From contig NC_079206.1 in the NCBI RefSeq assembly GCF_026745355.1, forward strand, positions 11,500,779-11,564,778: DNA of 64,000 nucleotides, given 5' to 3'. Shown piece by piece: positions 44,998 through 55,292 of the stretch. Position numbers and translations under genes: made by a program. Below the pieces are notes generated by a model that saw only the letters and a list, made by a program, of their open reading frames with translations, did not search any database and was not told the origin of the DNA. The stretch is from Beta vulgaris subsp. vulgaris (lineage: Eukaryota; Streptophyta; Magnoliopsida; Caryophyllales; Amaranthaceae). Within the stretch, counting starts at the first letter, position 1. Each line of letters begins with the position of its first letter.

Positions 44998-47900
44998 ATG
45001 GCTCTCATCAACGGACCTCCATCATCCCAAATTCCTAACAGTACTGATCCCTCCAAACCATTCACCTCCCTTAACATACACAATGCTATCAAACTCACCC
45101 CAACCAACTATCTTTCTTGGAAACTCCAAATTGAAGCCATCCTCGTCGGTCACGACTTATTCTCCTACGTTGATGGCACTTTTGCTTGCCCACCTGCCAC
45201 CATTACTACTGATGATGGTAACCCCGCACCCAACCCTCAACATGTTTTTTGGACTCGCCAAGACCGCTTACTTTTTGGTGCTCTCATTGGCACCATCTCT
45301 CCTAACCTTGTGCCTATTGTATCTCAAGCCACAACATCCACCCAATTATGGGACACCCTCATTAAAACCTACGCTCTTCCCACCCGTGGTCACATTAAAC
45401 AACTCAAAGACAAGTTCACTCGTATAACCAAAGGAACCCTCTCCATCTCTGCCTTCATGCAATCCCTCAAGGAATGCGCGGACCAATTGGCCGCCTTAGG
45501 CAAACCCATTGACCATGAGGACTTGATTGACCGCATTCTTGCAGGTCTTGATGACTCCTACACCTCCGTCATCGATTCCGTAAATGCACGAGATACTACC
45601 ATCTCGTTTGAAGAGCTACATGAAAAGCTCATCAACAAAGAACTCTCCATTCAACAAGCTCGTAATGACCCCTCTCTTCCCGCTACTGCATTTGCTGCTA
45701 CAACTCGACCTCACGGCCGCCCTCCCCCTCGTCACAATGGCTCAGGTATTCTTCCCTCTTCTCATAACATGAACAGACAACCCCGTCCTTTTCTCGGCAA
45801 ATGTCAATGGTGCAGAGAACAAGGACATGTGGTTGCTCATTGCCCTTTATTCAAACAAAAGTTTCCTAATGCCAGCCCTCCTGCTCCAAATACCCAACCA
45901 CCTTCACACCACTACACTCCAAAACCTCAAGCCCACACTGCAAATCTCTCCGCTGCATCATCCTCCTCACCATGGCTTCTCGACAGTGGTGCTTCCCACC
46001 ACGTCACCACTGACCTCAACAATTTGTCCCTTCACACTCCGTATGATGGAACCGAAGAGTTAATTGTCGGTGATGGTAAGGGTCTTAAAATCACACACTT
46101 TGGCTCTTGTTTCTTATCTTCTCTCAAATTCAATAATGTCTTAGTTGTCCCTGCTATGTCTCGAAATATTATCTCTGTTTCCCAACTTTGCCATGATAAC
46201 AATATCTCCGTTGTTTTCTCATCCACTTCTTTTCATGTGAAGGATCTCACAACGGGGGACTCTCTATTCCAGGGGCAAGCTAAATCCGGCATCTATGAGC
46301 TTCAACCCAACAATCCAAAAGTCTACACAAGCACAACAAGTTCCCTCTCTTGGCATCATCGTTTAGGGCATCCGTCTCGAAATGTCTTTAGACAAATTAT
46401 TTCCAAAAATAAACTTCATGTCCCTAGTATCTCTACTTTAGACTGTAACTCTTGTGCTTGCAATAAAAGTCATAAACTACCTTTCTCTACTTCTTCTATT
46501 GTCTCTACTGCCCCCCTTGAGTATGTCTACACTGATCTTTGGACATCCCCCATTTATTCCCATGATGGTTTCAAATATTACCTTATTTTTGTTGATCATT
46601 ATTCTAAATACATATGGCTATACAATTTGAAACAAAAATCAGATACTAAGCGTGTTTTTATACGCTATAAAGCGTTAGTTGAGAAATATTTCCAACTTCC
46701 TCTAAAAACTCTTTACTCAGACAATGGTGGTGAGTATACCACCCTCCGAGACTATATGTCCATTGATGGCATTTCTCATCTCACAACTCCCCCACACACC
46801 CCTCAACACAATGGTTATTCGGAGCGTCGACATCGACATATTGTCGAGACCTTCCTTGCTCTTCTAACTCATGCCAACATGCCCCTTGAATATTGGACAA
46901 ATGCTGCCTCGACAGCCACCTATTTGATAAATAGGCTTCCCACCCCTACTTTAAACAATGTCTCACCCTACTATAAATTATTCGGCCAAACTCCTAACTA
47001 TCTCAAGCTTCGAAGTTTTGGGTCTCTTTGTTATCCATGGCTTCGACCCTACAACTCTCATAAACTTCAACTCAAATCCCAACCATGTGTCTTCATTGGT
47101 TATTCCCCTACTCAGAGTGCATATTACTGCCTTGAATTGAACACAAATCGTATATATGTTTCTCGTCATGTTCACTTCAATGAAACCATTTTTCCCTTCG
47201 TTGACTTAAAGAAACCAACTCCATCATTACCTGACCTTGTAGAACAATGGGCACCTCTTACAATCTCTATTCTCTCACATCCTCAACCTCCGCCAACAAC
47301 CCCTCTATCCTCTCCAACTCCCACCGCCACTCCTCCAACAACTCCCTCTCCACTCATAGTCCCATCCCCTCTCTCTATTGCCGAGTCTCCTACGTCCACT
47401 CAACCACCTTCGAATGTATTCTTTCCCTCCGAAACACCACCAGCACATCCTTCCACCTCCCCTCAAATGACCACACGGCTTCGGCATGGCATTAGGAAAC
47501 CTATACATAAATTGAATTTAAATGCAGAAGTTCATGATATGGAAGTCCCGAAAAATATCACTCAAGCTTTAAAGAGTCCAATATGGCGCAAAGCTATGGA
47601 TGCCGAGGTTGAGGCTTTAGTAAAAAATGGAACTTGGGATCTTGTACCTCCATCTTCCTCACAAAATGTAGTCGGTTGCAAATGGATCTTTCGCATAAAA
47701 AAGGATAAAGATGGTCACATCATTCAATATAAGGCTCGCTATGTCGCAAGAGGTTTCAATCAGCGAGCTGGTATAGACTACGGAGAGACTTTTAGTCCCG
47801 TAGTTAAACCTGCCACGGTTCGCCTTGTGCTCTCTCTTGCGGTTAGCCATGGGTGGCAATTGCGTCAACTCGATATTAACAATGCCTTTCTCCAAGGCAC

Positions 47901-49098
47901 ACTCACTGATGATGTATACACCATACAACCCCCTGGATACACAGATCCTAACCATCCTACTCATGTCTGTAAATTAAACAAGGCCCTCTACGGCTTGAAA
48001 CAAGCTCCAAGAGCGTGGTACAAAGAGCTACGCAGCCACTTACTTGGGTTAGGCTTCAAAAACACCATATCTGACTCCTCATTGTTCACGTTGCACTCTC
48101 ATGGTAAAACTATTTATTTATTGGTTTACGTCGACGATATTATTGTTACAAGTAATGACACTCAGGTCCTAGAATCCTTTATCACAAAATTGGCAGCACG
48201 TTTCTCTCTCAAAGACTTGGGTATGTTGTCCTATTTTTTAGGAGTGGAAGTTATGCCTCACCCCAAAGGTATTTTCTTGAGTCAGAAGAGGTACATAACT
48301 GATATATTATGCAAAGCAAATATGGAGGATGCTAAACCTGTTCCCACACCACTTGCAACTCATCCCCCTTTAACTCACCATGGTAAAGTACTTGATGATC
48401 CCACTGTGTACCGTACGTTGATTGGTAGCTTGCAATATTTAAGTCTCACAAGGCCTGATGTCGCATTTACCGTTAACAAGTTAGCTCAATACATGCAACG
48501 TCCAACTGAAGATCACATGCAATCTGTTCATCGTCTTCTTCGCTATCTCAGTGGTACTTCCAATATGGGTCTCATTATCCATAATGACTCTCCCCTCACT
48601 CTTCATGCTTACTCTGATGCGGATTGGGCACGTGACAAAGACGACTACATCTCTACAACGGCCTACATTGTTTATTTGGGCAAAAATCCTATCTCTTGGA
48701 CGTCTAGAAAACAGAAAACACGCGCAAGATCGTCTACCGAAGCCGAATATCGAGCAGTGGCAAATGCTACTGCTGAACTTATTTGGGTAGGCAACTTATT
48801 TAAAGAGCTTGGTCACACACTTACTCCCGCCCCAGTCGTCTACTGTGACAATGCCGGCGCGACTTATTTAAGTGCCAATCCGGTTTTTCATTCGAAAATG
48901 AAGCATCTAGCCTTGGACTACCATTTTGTTAGGGAGAATGTCCAAAATGGAAGCTTACGAGTCTCCTACATATCCACAACTGATCAGCTTGCTGATGCTC
49001 TTACAAAACCGTTGCCTCGTACCACTTTCACCACATTGGTTAGCAAAATCGGTCTTTCATCTTGGCCGCCCGTTTTGAGGGGGCGTGATAAGGATTGA
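44998..49098 (+). CDS. Intact copia Gag-Pol polyprotein (1366 aa)
   Basis: The frame is open from ATG 44998 to TGA 49096-49098, which falls inside the 3' LTR. Domains in order: UBN2-like Gag (LTPTNYLSWKLQIEAILVGH near residue 32; LIDRILAGLDDSY near 178); CCHC knuckle CQWCREQGHVVAHC (about 269-282); protease WLLDSGASHH (326-335); integrase zinc region WHHRLGH...CNSCACNKSHKLPF (452-497) with catalytic D513 (YTDLW), D575 (SDNGGEY) and E609 (YSERRH). The RT has WIFRIKKDKDG, QLDINNAFLQG and YVDD (1044-1047). RNase H runs from about 1202 (HAYSDADWARD) to SSTEAEYRAVANA and LTKPLPR. All catalytic residues I can check are present, so the protein is plausibly functional. It makes particles, copies the RNA and integrates the cDNA. 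Confidence 0.96.
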   Translation: MALINGPPSSQIPNSTDPSKPFTSLNIHNAIKLTPTNYLSWKLQIEAILVGHDLFSYVDGTFACPPATITTDDGNPAPNPQHVFWTRQDRLLFGALIGTISPNLVPIVSQATTSTQLWDTLIKTYALPTRGHIKQLKDKFTRITKGTLSISAFMQSLKECADQLAALGKPIDHEDLIDRILAGLDDSYTSVIDSVNARDTTISFEELHEKLINKELSIQQARNDPSLPATAFAATTRPHGRPPPRHNGSGILPSSHNMNRQPRPFLGKCQWCREQGHVVAHCPLFKQKFPNASPPAPNTQPPSHHYTPKPQAHTANLSAASSSSPWLLDSGASHHVTTDLNNLSLHTPYDGTEELIVGDGKGLKITHFGSCFLSSLKFNNVLVVPAMSRNIISVSQLCHDNNISVVFSSTSFHVKDLTTGDSLFQGQAKSGIYELQPNNPKVYTSTTSSLSWHHRLGHPSRNVFRQIISKNKLHVPSISTLDCNSCACNKSHKLPFSTSSIVSTAPLEYVYTDLWTSPIYSHDGFKYYLIFVDHYSKYIWLYNLKQKSDTKRVFIRYKALVEKYFQLPLKTLYSDNGGEYTTLRDYMSIDGISHLTTPPHTPQHNGYSERRHRHIVETFLALLTHANMPLEYWTNAASTATYLINRLPTPTLNNVSPYYKLFGQTPNYLKLRSFGSLCYPWLRPYNSHKLQLKSQPCVFIGYSPTQSAYYCLELNTNRIYVSRHVHFNETIFPFVDLKKPTPSLPDLVEQWAPLTISILSHPQPPPTTPLSSPTPTATPPTTPSPLIVPSPLSIAESPTSTQPPSNVFFPSETPPAHPSTSPQMTTRLRHGIRKPIHKLNLNAEVHDMEVPKNITQALKSPIWRKAMDAEVEALVKNGTWDLVPPSSSQNVVGCKWIFRIKKDKDGHIIQYKARYVARGFNQRAGIDYGETFSPVVKPATVRLVLSLAVSHGWQLRQLDINNAFLQGTLTDDVYTIQPPGYTDPNHPTHVCKLNKALYGLKQAPRAWYKELRSHLLGLGFKNTISDSSLFTLHSHGKTIYLLVYVDDIIVTSNDTQVLESFITKLAARFSLKDLGMLSYFLGVEVMPHPKGIFLSQKRYITDILCKANMEDAKPVPTPLATHPPLTHHGKVLDDPTVYRTLIGSLQYLSLTRPDVAFTVNKLAQYMQRPTEDHMQSVHRLLRYLSGTSNMGLIIHNDSPLTLHAYSDADWARDKDDYISTTAYIVYLGKNPISWTSRKQKTRARSSTEAEYRAVANATAELIWVGNLFKELGHTLTPAPVVYCDNAGATYLSANPVFHSKMKHLALDYHFVRENVQNGSLRVSYISTTDQLADALTKPLPRTTFTTLVSKIGLSSWPPVLRGRDKD
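49073..49085 (+). promoter_or_regulatory. Polypurine tract of the intact copia element
   Basis: TTTTGAGGGGGCG lies immediately before the 3' LTR and overlaps the last codons of the polyprotein. Confidence 0.8.
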
Positions 49099-49325
49099 CG
49101 TATGATTCTCTAAATCATAGTCAAACCTTTTCTATTATCTTCCACATATCATGGCAGGATATTAGGGATATTCCTTCATCCTTTTATGTATAGAATCAAT
49201 CTTTTCTATTCTCCTTGCTTTCCTTCTGTATATATCATTTATCCTTATTTAACTTCTAGTCTGTAACTATATAAATACTTGTGTCCATTGAATGAAATAT
49301 ACAACCTCTTTATAACACTTCTATA
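49086..49325 (+). repeat. 3' LTR of the intact copia element (240 bp)
   Basis: It matches 44701-44940 with about two substitutions and is followed by TAAAT. Confidence 0.93.
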
Positions 49326-51488
49326 TAAATTGTTAATTATTAAAAAGTCCATGTTTTTTCAGTCTTTCATCCAAGTGAGTAATTATCATAGAAGATATTT
49401 ATTATTATCTTAATTCATTAACTTTTGGTGCATTCATGAAATTTATGTAGGTACTCAGTAACATTGAAGTATAAGTATTATATTAAATAAAAAAATTTCC
49501 ATGCATTTTATACTGCTAAGTTATATAACTTCATGTCATAACATAGAAAGAATAATTGAAAAAAAAGAATTTTTAGGAAATTGATTTTGTAAGGGAAAAA
49601 ATTACACTTGAAGTAACATGTGATTTTGTTGGTGTAACTTTTAGTGGTAAAATATAGATCGTGATCTTCCCTTACATTTGTGATTTAACACAAGATATCA
49701 TCAAACACGAAAAGCAACCTTTAGATTTAAGTAAGTATTACCTTAAATTTTATTAAAACTCAAACATATTGGCAAACTTAAAATCATGGATAAGTGGGCA
49801 ATGGCCAGTGGGTGGCTAAATGTGGTGCATTTACGGTGTAAGACGACAAGAGAGATATAGAGTGAGCGAGATTGCAGGAATGAAAGTATGGCTTAGTGTC
49901 GATTGTGGTGCTAATTGTGATTTTATTTGAGCCCATAAGGAAGTAGTAGATGGGGCAAAGACTTTTTCAATTCAAATCTTTTCAAAATTTAATGGTGGAT
50001 CAATTAATCCACCATGACATTAACTAAATCAGCCACTGAACACAAGGGTCATTATTCAATTTTACAACAATCTTAATATAGGATTCTAAAATTTCAAATA
50101 ATAAGTTAATATTCACACAATTATTTTATGAGATACTTCCTAATAATCTTCAAAGTACAAAAGGAAAAAAATTTCCCGTGCAAATCCTAAAGCTAGTTGT
50201 ATTATAGATTATTATTAGTTTTGAAATGATCTTTTTGAAGCACTTTTTAAAAAAATTAATGGATTGCACAACAACATGTTCGTAGTCCGTAGTGACCAAC
50301 CATCCATAAATTTCTTTTGATACTTGCATTATTATTTTTCATTTTTGACAATTCTTTATTACTTGCATCGTCTTCATTTTTGCAATATATCCTCTCTTTC
50401 TATCTCCCTGCACAGAGGGTTCCTTTTTTTTGTCTTCCTCCATTTCTCACCTCACCTTGATCCTTGTGCAAAGGAAAACGATGCAAGTAATAAAAAACGG
50501 TCGAATTGTATATACTTCCTCCGTATAAAATAAATAGAACGCTTATCATTTTAAACCATTTTAAAATAAATGAAACATTTTTTTATTTGATATTCATTTA
50601 TCTTATCTCTCGCCTCAAATGGTCCCTTTTATTTATTTATTTCAATCTATCATGTCTCCCTAATGCTCATACCAAGGACCTACGTTCCATTTAAAACATA
50701 ATAGAGGAATGCGTGTGTGTGAGCTTACGTGCATGTGTGTACTATAAACTTTAGCATGTTAGATTTTGTTCAAAATTATCTCAATAACTATTTACAAGAT
50801 TTCAACTTCTATAATTTCACAAACAGATTATTAGAAATATTAATGGTTAAATTTGTCTATTGACAAGCATAAAAGTTAACAAATATTACAACTATTAAAT
50901 TTCAAAGAAAGTATAAAATAGCATTTGTTCTTATGTATTAATTAAAAATTAAGCTCCGAGGTTGGTACCTAAATGATGTTGAAAGTCAAACCGTAAATTA
51001 ATAACAACTTAGAATAGAAATAATTATAATTTTAACAATCAAAATTATACATTTGTATTTTAGTACTCCCTGAAGTTCTTCTGGTTATTCTTGTTTGCTG
51101 TTTCATGTTTAATTTAGCAATACAATTTTTTGATAATTTTAATAACTTCAATCATATACAAGTAAAAATTATACAAGTTTTATATTTTGATTGTAACTAT
51201 TGAAAAAAATCAAATAAGATATTAAATGATTGTGTTTTCTCTCATAGTATATTAGAAAGAATTTAAAAGATTTTCTCAACTTAAATGAAAAGACCAAAAT
51301 GAAACGGGAATCGTTCAACGTCGCCCCATAATTACTTAAAATCACCCCGGGTCCACTTTTAATAAACTATTTTATCCCTTCATTTGTTCTACCACAGCCA
51401 CCCTTATCACCACCCGTCAGACCGTCACCTCTACCTCCCACGACCAACAACCACCTCCTCCACGACAAACCGTGTGAATTTTTTTTGA

Positions 51489-51614
51489 TATAATAGGGCG
51501 ATGGGGGGAGGAACGTCTGATCAGGACGTTTCACCCATGGCCCGAATGTTTGGTCTTAACGTTCGCGCCATGGGAGGAACATGCTGGAAGACGTTATTGC
51601 CCCCATCGCCCATT
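51489..51614. repeat. Inverted repeat (foldback) with GGGCGATGGGGG arms
   Basis: TAATAGGGCGATGGGGG at about 51491-51507 is answered by CCCCCATCGCCCATTA at about 51599-51614. The loop contains CAGGACGTTTCACCCATGG and a second inverted piece (CCATGG...CCATGG). It may form a hairpin or be a small MITE core. Origin unknown. Confidence 0.6.
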
Positions 51615-51635
51615 ACATTAAAATAAATTTCACGT

Positions 51636-51836
51636 GGTGGTGGGTGGGTGTGAAATTTTGCGGCTATCATTGGGGGTGGGGGCTGCTGGTAGGGGTTGCA
51701 GGGAGTGGGGGCTACTCGTGGTGGTTGTAGGGTGGTGGGGGGCTATTGGTAGGGTTAGGGGAGGATGGGAGCTGCTGGTGGGTGGTTGTGGCAATAGGGG
51801 TGGTGGCAGGAGGTGGATGGTATTAGGGGTGGTAGT
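51636..51836. repeat. G-rich (GGTGG/GGGGGCTG) tract
   Basis: Repeated GGTGGTGGGTGGG, GGGGGTGGGGGCTGCTGG and GGTTGTAGGGTGG runs give quadruplex-forming potential on the plus strand. A matching C-rich CCACC/CACC tract lies at 51393-51470, so the two may be arms of a larger foldback. The Gly/Val-rich open frame is an artefact. Confidence 0.6.
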
Positions 51837-52238
51837 TTAGGTAAAAAGAAAGAAAATGATTATAAATGTAATTTCAATTTTTTTTAAAGAAATTTTAAGT
51901 AATTTTGAGACTAGAAATAACATTTTAGATTTTGAGCCATATGAAATTTCTCCAAATCAACGATGATGAGAAAGTCAAATAGCATAAGAAATAAAAGGAG
52001 GTCCGCTGAGGTGATACGACGAGGTCTGATGATGATAATAAAATTTTAAATACTGCTATTGACTTGGACTATATACAAATTCAACACTAACCATTTGCTA
52101 ATGTTGTTGTCTTGTGTCGATTTTAAAGTCTACGGAGGGTACTGAGACAGTTAGACGTGCCCTTGAGTCTTTGACTACCAAATTTCTTTGTTTGTTGATT
52201 TTGGTGTTTTGTTTTTTGATAAAGCAAAATCATATATA

Positions 52239-52704
52239 TCTCTATTGTTGATTTTGGTTTTTTTGTAGTATAAGGGAAGAGGGGAGCAATGATGTCCTGT
52301 TTTGAAATGCCTATTTTGCCTCCCTTCCCTTTCTAAATTACAAATTCACTTACAAACTACAACCTATGAAAAAATTGACTGGAAATCAAAGTGTCCACTT
52401 TCTTTACAATTTATGAAGTATCGTACTTAATTCAAAAATCAACTAAAAATTATAATATTAGAAATCATAAATAAATTCAATAAAATTTCTATTTTGTTCA
52501 TAGAATTTAACTTTGAAAAGTAAAAAAAAAAAAAAACAAAATGAATGGTGAGAAACTTAAGTGACATAAACTAAACTAATCAAATTTTGCAACTAAAAAA
52601 AATTAATTCGATGTCTAATGTTCAAATTTTGACTCTTATGCCGAAGAAAATCGAGTTTCTCTTTCGAAAAAATTCAAGCACGCATCGTGTGCAAAAAATT
52701 CTAG
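52239..52704 (+). mobile_element. Short non-autonomous Helitron, 466 bp
   Basis: It starts A|TCTCTATTG (52239). A ~30-base insertion separates this from the usual TATAAGGGAAGAGGGGAGCAA and TGTCCTG. It ends with hairpin GCACGC-ATC-GTGTGC (about 52678-52692, one G-T pair), AAAAAATT and CTAG (52701-52704), then T. The 5' limit is less certain than the 3' end. Confidence 0.72.
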
Positions 52705-53490
52705 TAATAATATTAAAGCAAGAAAAATTCAGCCTACGTAGCAGCCCCATATTCTTTCTCGCCTCTCATTGCTCCTTTGATTTTTCGACCCCTCTCATTC
52801 ACTTGTCACATGTCATTGATTGAAGTAATATTTTGCAAATCCTATTTGATTGAGGCAATGAGGCGTGTATGGGAACAAATCAATTCCTTCCAAATTCTCA
52901 TATTTGCTACAATTATATTATGATTGATTCTCCAACATGGTTTGGTGATTCTTTCCAAATCTCGCGTTCTTCTTCAACACGTCTGATTCTTCAACACAAC
53001 CATAATATAGTAGCAAAGCCATTTATTTTGTATAATAGCTGCCAAATTCTTCATCTTTGCGAATATTATATATGATGATAAACAAAAGAATTCCTTCCAT
53101 CTCAGCACAAGTGGTTTTCGTTCTTGGTTGAGGAGTGAGAAACTTATGCTTGAATTGATAGAATTAGGGATTAGGCTTTGAGAAGAACAATTTGGAAGGA
53201 ATTGTGTTGATGTAAAAGTTTCATCAGTATAATTGATTGTGATGAACTGATGATTGATAGAAGTCGGCATGTCGCCTCCGTCTAACAACATTTTCATCTC
53301 TTGATGCGAGAATTATGGTGAATGACATCAATCTGAATCACTTTTTTCAAATTTAAATTTTGTAGAAATTTATTCAGGTTTAATACTTTCTAACAAAATT
53401 GAATGTTTGAAGGAGATATGAGTATTTAGTTATAAATATTTTACATGCATTATCATCTCATCTCTAAGCTAATCATTTCTTATAGCTTTT
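52705..53490. other. Gene-free stretch
   Basis: Open frames around 52869-53297 lack motifs. I see nothing to annotate. Confidence 0.4.
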
Positions 53491-53497
53491 TGTATTA

Positions 53498-53700
53498 TTT
53501 TTTGTTTTCAGTTTTTTTTAAAAACTAAAAACAAAAATGTGAAAACTATAAAAACTAGATTTTAATTAGTTTGTTTGTGGGATGGATAAAATTTACTTGC
53601 GTCCAGTTCGTTATCGTTTTTTATTTTCAGTTTTTTCAAAAACTAAAAACAAAAAAAAGAAAATCAAAAAAGTAGATTTTAATTTGTTTGTGTGATGGTT
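53498..53700. repeat. Diverged tandem duplication, ~110-bp unit
   Basis: Two adjacent copies share TTTTCAGTTTTTT-AAAAACTAAAAAC, AAAACT/AAAATC, and AGATTTTAATT-GTTTGT-TG-GATGG. Each also contains the small palindrome GTTTTT-AAAAAC. Confidence 0.75.
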
Positions 53701-53788
53701 GTACATATATATTTTTTGAGGAGTAAAAGTATAGTTAAATGTATTGCAATTATTTAACCTTCTTAAAAAATAGATAAGAAAAATACTC

Positions 53789-54026
53789 TCTCCGTTTCTT
53801 TTTAGTTTACTCACTTTACTTTGGAGGAGACAAGAAGAAAGTCTCAAAGTATGAGACACAAACTAAAAAGTGGTTTAAAATATTAAAAAGGAGATGGCAT
53901 GGGTGGTAAAAGAGGAAAAAGTAGAAGGAACATGTTATTACGAATAGAAAAAGTAACAATGTGTAGATTAAAAAGAAACGGACAAAAAAAAAGTGGGTGG
54001 ATTAAAAAGAAACCGATGGATTGATA
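53789..54026. mobile_element. MITE with TACTCTCTCCGTTTC-type terminus
   Basis: The left end TACTCTCTCCGTTTCTTTTT and, on the opposite strand, the right end TCCATCGGTTTCTTTTTAAT are inverted repeats; inner parts TTTACTCACTTT and CCACCCACTTT also match. CTCCGT termini are typical of Stowaway-like plant MITEs. It is inserted in a tandem repeat unit (54045-54400). Confidence 0.7.
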
Positions 54027-54044
54027 TTTTAAAAAGTCAAGGAA

Positions 54045-54400
54045 TGATCTTGGGCTTAGCTTGCCACATGAAAAATAGCCATGAAATATGTTGGGTGAGA
54101 ATTAATATTAGGACATAAAAAGAAGTGCACTTTGTACTTTATACATATATTTGGGGTAAAAATATGGTTAAATGTATTACAATTATGGAATCCAGAAAAT
54201 TATCTTTTAACCTTTTACATTTTATAAAAAATTATTAATACAATTGGCTTAATTGCCACATAAATATGGTCATGGAATTTGTTGGGTGCGAGCTAATATT
54301 AAGATAGAGAAAACAAAAGAAAAAGTGTATTATGTACATATACATATTTTTTGTTTGGGGGAGGGACAAAAGTATAGTTAGAGGGTTAATTTGCTTATCC
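54045..54400. repeat. Diverged tandem repeat, ~190-bp unit
   Basis: GGCTTAGCTTGCCACATGAA to GTATTACAATTATGG (54054-54186) corresponds to GGCTTAATTGCCACATAAAT to AAAAGTATAGTTAGAGGG (54245-54385). An older piece of the same unit (53698-53760) lies on the other side of the MITE. Confidence 0.65.
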
Positions 54401-54452
54401 TCTAGATTAAGATCCAAGAATATTAACATCTCAAAAGAGATCGTTAATCTGA

Positions 54453-54607
54453 TCTCTATCATATAAGAAAAGGGGAGCTATGGTGTCCCCAGTAAATTAT
54501 TTTACTACCCTGGCCTAATGAATAAATTAACTACTTTGCCAAAAAAAAAAAAGATATCAAACCCAAATATAGCATAAAAAAGTTTAAAAATATTGAACAC
54601 AATTATA
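54453..54607 (+). mobile_element. Helitron 5'-end fragment in tandem with a second copy
   Basis: A|TCTCTATCATATAAGAAAA followed by GGGGAGCTATGGTGTCCCC and ~110 bp that align with the first 155 bp of the following Helitron. There is no 3' end before the next copy begins. Confidence 0.75.
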
Positions 54608-54908
54608 TCTCTATCATATAAAGGAAGGGGGAGCTATGGTGTTCTCCAAGCACATTAATTTACTACCCTCGTGAATAAATTAACTACTTTGCATAAAAAA
54701 GAAAAAAAAAATCAAACTCAAATATAGCATTAAAAAAATTAACAAAAATGTTGAAAACAACTATATAATAAATGGGCCACCATAAATGATTACAATCTAC
54801 AAGTATTAATGCATTCATACTAACAAATCAAATTTTGATTCATATACAAAAAAAAAAACACTTTTTGTCTCGAAAAAAAACAACACGCATCACGTGCGAA
54901 AATGCTAG
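54608..54908 (+). mobile_element. Short non-autonomous Helitron, 301 bp
   Basis: It starts A|TCTCTATCATATAAAGGAAG (54608), then GGAGCTATGGTGTTCTCC. It ends with degenerate hairpin CACG-CATCA-CGTG (about 54885-54897), CGAAAATG and CTAG (54905-54908), then T. Confidence 0.78.
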
Positions 54909-54929
54909 TGATACTGTTATTAAAAGAGC

Positions 54930-55292
54930 ACTTGAAAGTAAAATATATATAGAAATATATTGTTTATTTTATTAGATGAGTGCCATTTTTTTTTATCTTT
55001 TATCCAAGAAGTAGCGTATTTCCTCTTCCATTTTATAGATTACATTTGAAGATATACGAATGATTTATGTCAATATTTTAAAGTAGTCTTTAATATTTTA
55101 TTTACCATTTATAAATCTACGTAACATGATTTGAAGAAATATATCATAAAATATACGACATTTCATTATCTTATATTTTATCAACTTTTGATGCAATCAT
55201 GAAATATATGTATGTATTAGGTAACGATGAAATATAAATAGTTTTACTAAACAAAAAATATTTCTTGCATTATTCACGGGGTCCAAAAACTA
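54930..55292 (+). mobile_element. Decayed Helitron 3' portion of a second family
   Basis: It ends TTGCATTATTCACGGGGTCC then AAAAACTAC, close to the end at 57466-57509 (TGCATTTTGCACGGGTCC then AAAAACTAG). The upstream body matches 49331-49510 and 44670-44700. The 5' start is not visible. Confidence 0.5.

Larger units (their letters stand above)
44701..49325 (+). mobile_element. Complete Ty1/copia retrotransposon with intact polyprotein, TSD TAAAT
   Basis: Two 240-bp LTRs (44701-44940 and 49086-49325) flank one uninterrupted polyprotein. Target duplications TAAAT lie at 44696-44700 and 49326-49330. The LTRs differ by about two substitutions by eye (CATGTATCC/CATTTATCC and GAATAAAA/GAATGAAA), so insertion is recent. 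All expected parts (PBS, polypurine tract, PR, INT, RT, RNase H) are present. The short LTR and compact single ORF recall the Ale/Retrofit-type copia lineage; that placement is inferred. Confidence 0.96.
49331..52238. other. AT-rich region with repeat remnants, no gene
   Basis: 49331-49520 is a diverged copy of 54950-55270 (shared TTTCATCCAAG/TTTTATCCAAG, CATGAAAT-TATGTA, GAA-TATAA). 50510-50590 carries MITE-like CTTCCTCCGTATAAAATAAA. A TG/GT-rich patch lies at about 50711-50740. I see no protein-coding gene. Confidence 0.5.

Noticed and set aside
44894..45427. 177-codon plus-strand open frame overlapping the copia polyprotein start
   Set aside because: It is an out-of-frame shadow of the intact Gag coding sequence and begins inside the LTR.
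51634..51840. Gly/Val-rich plus-strand open frame
   Set aside because: It is a by-product of the G-rich repeat tract.
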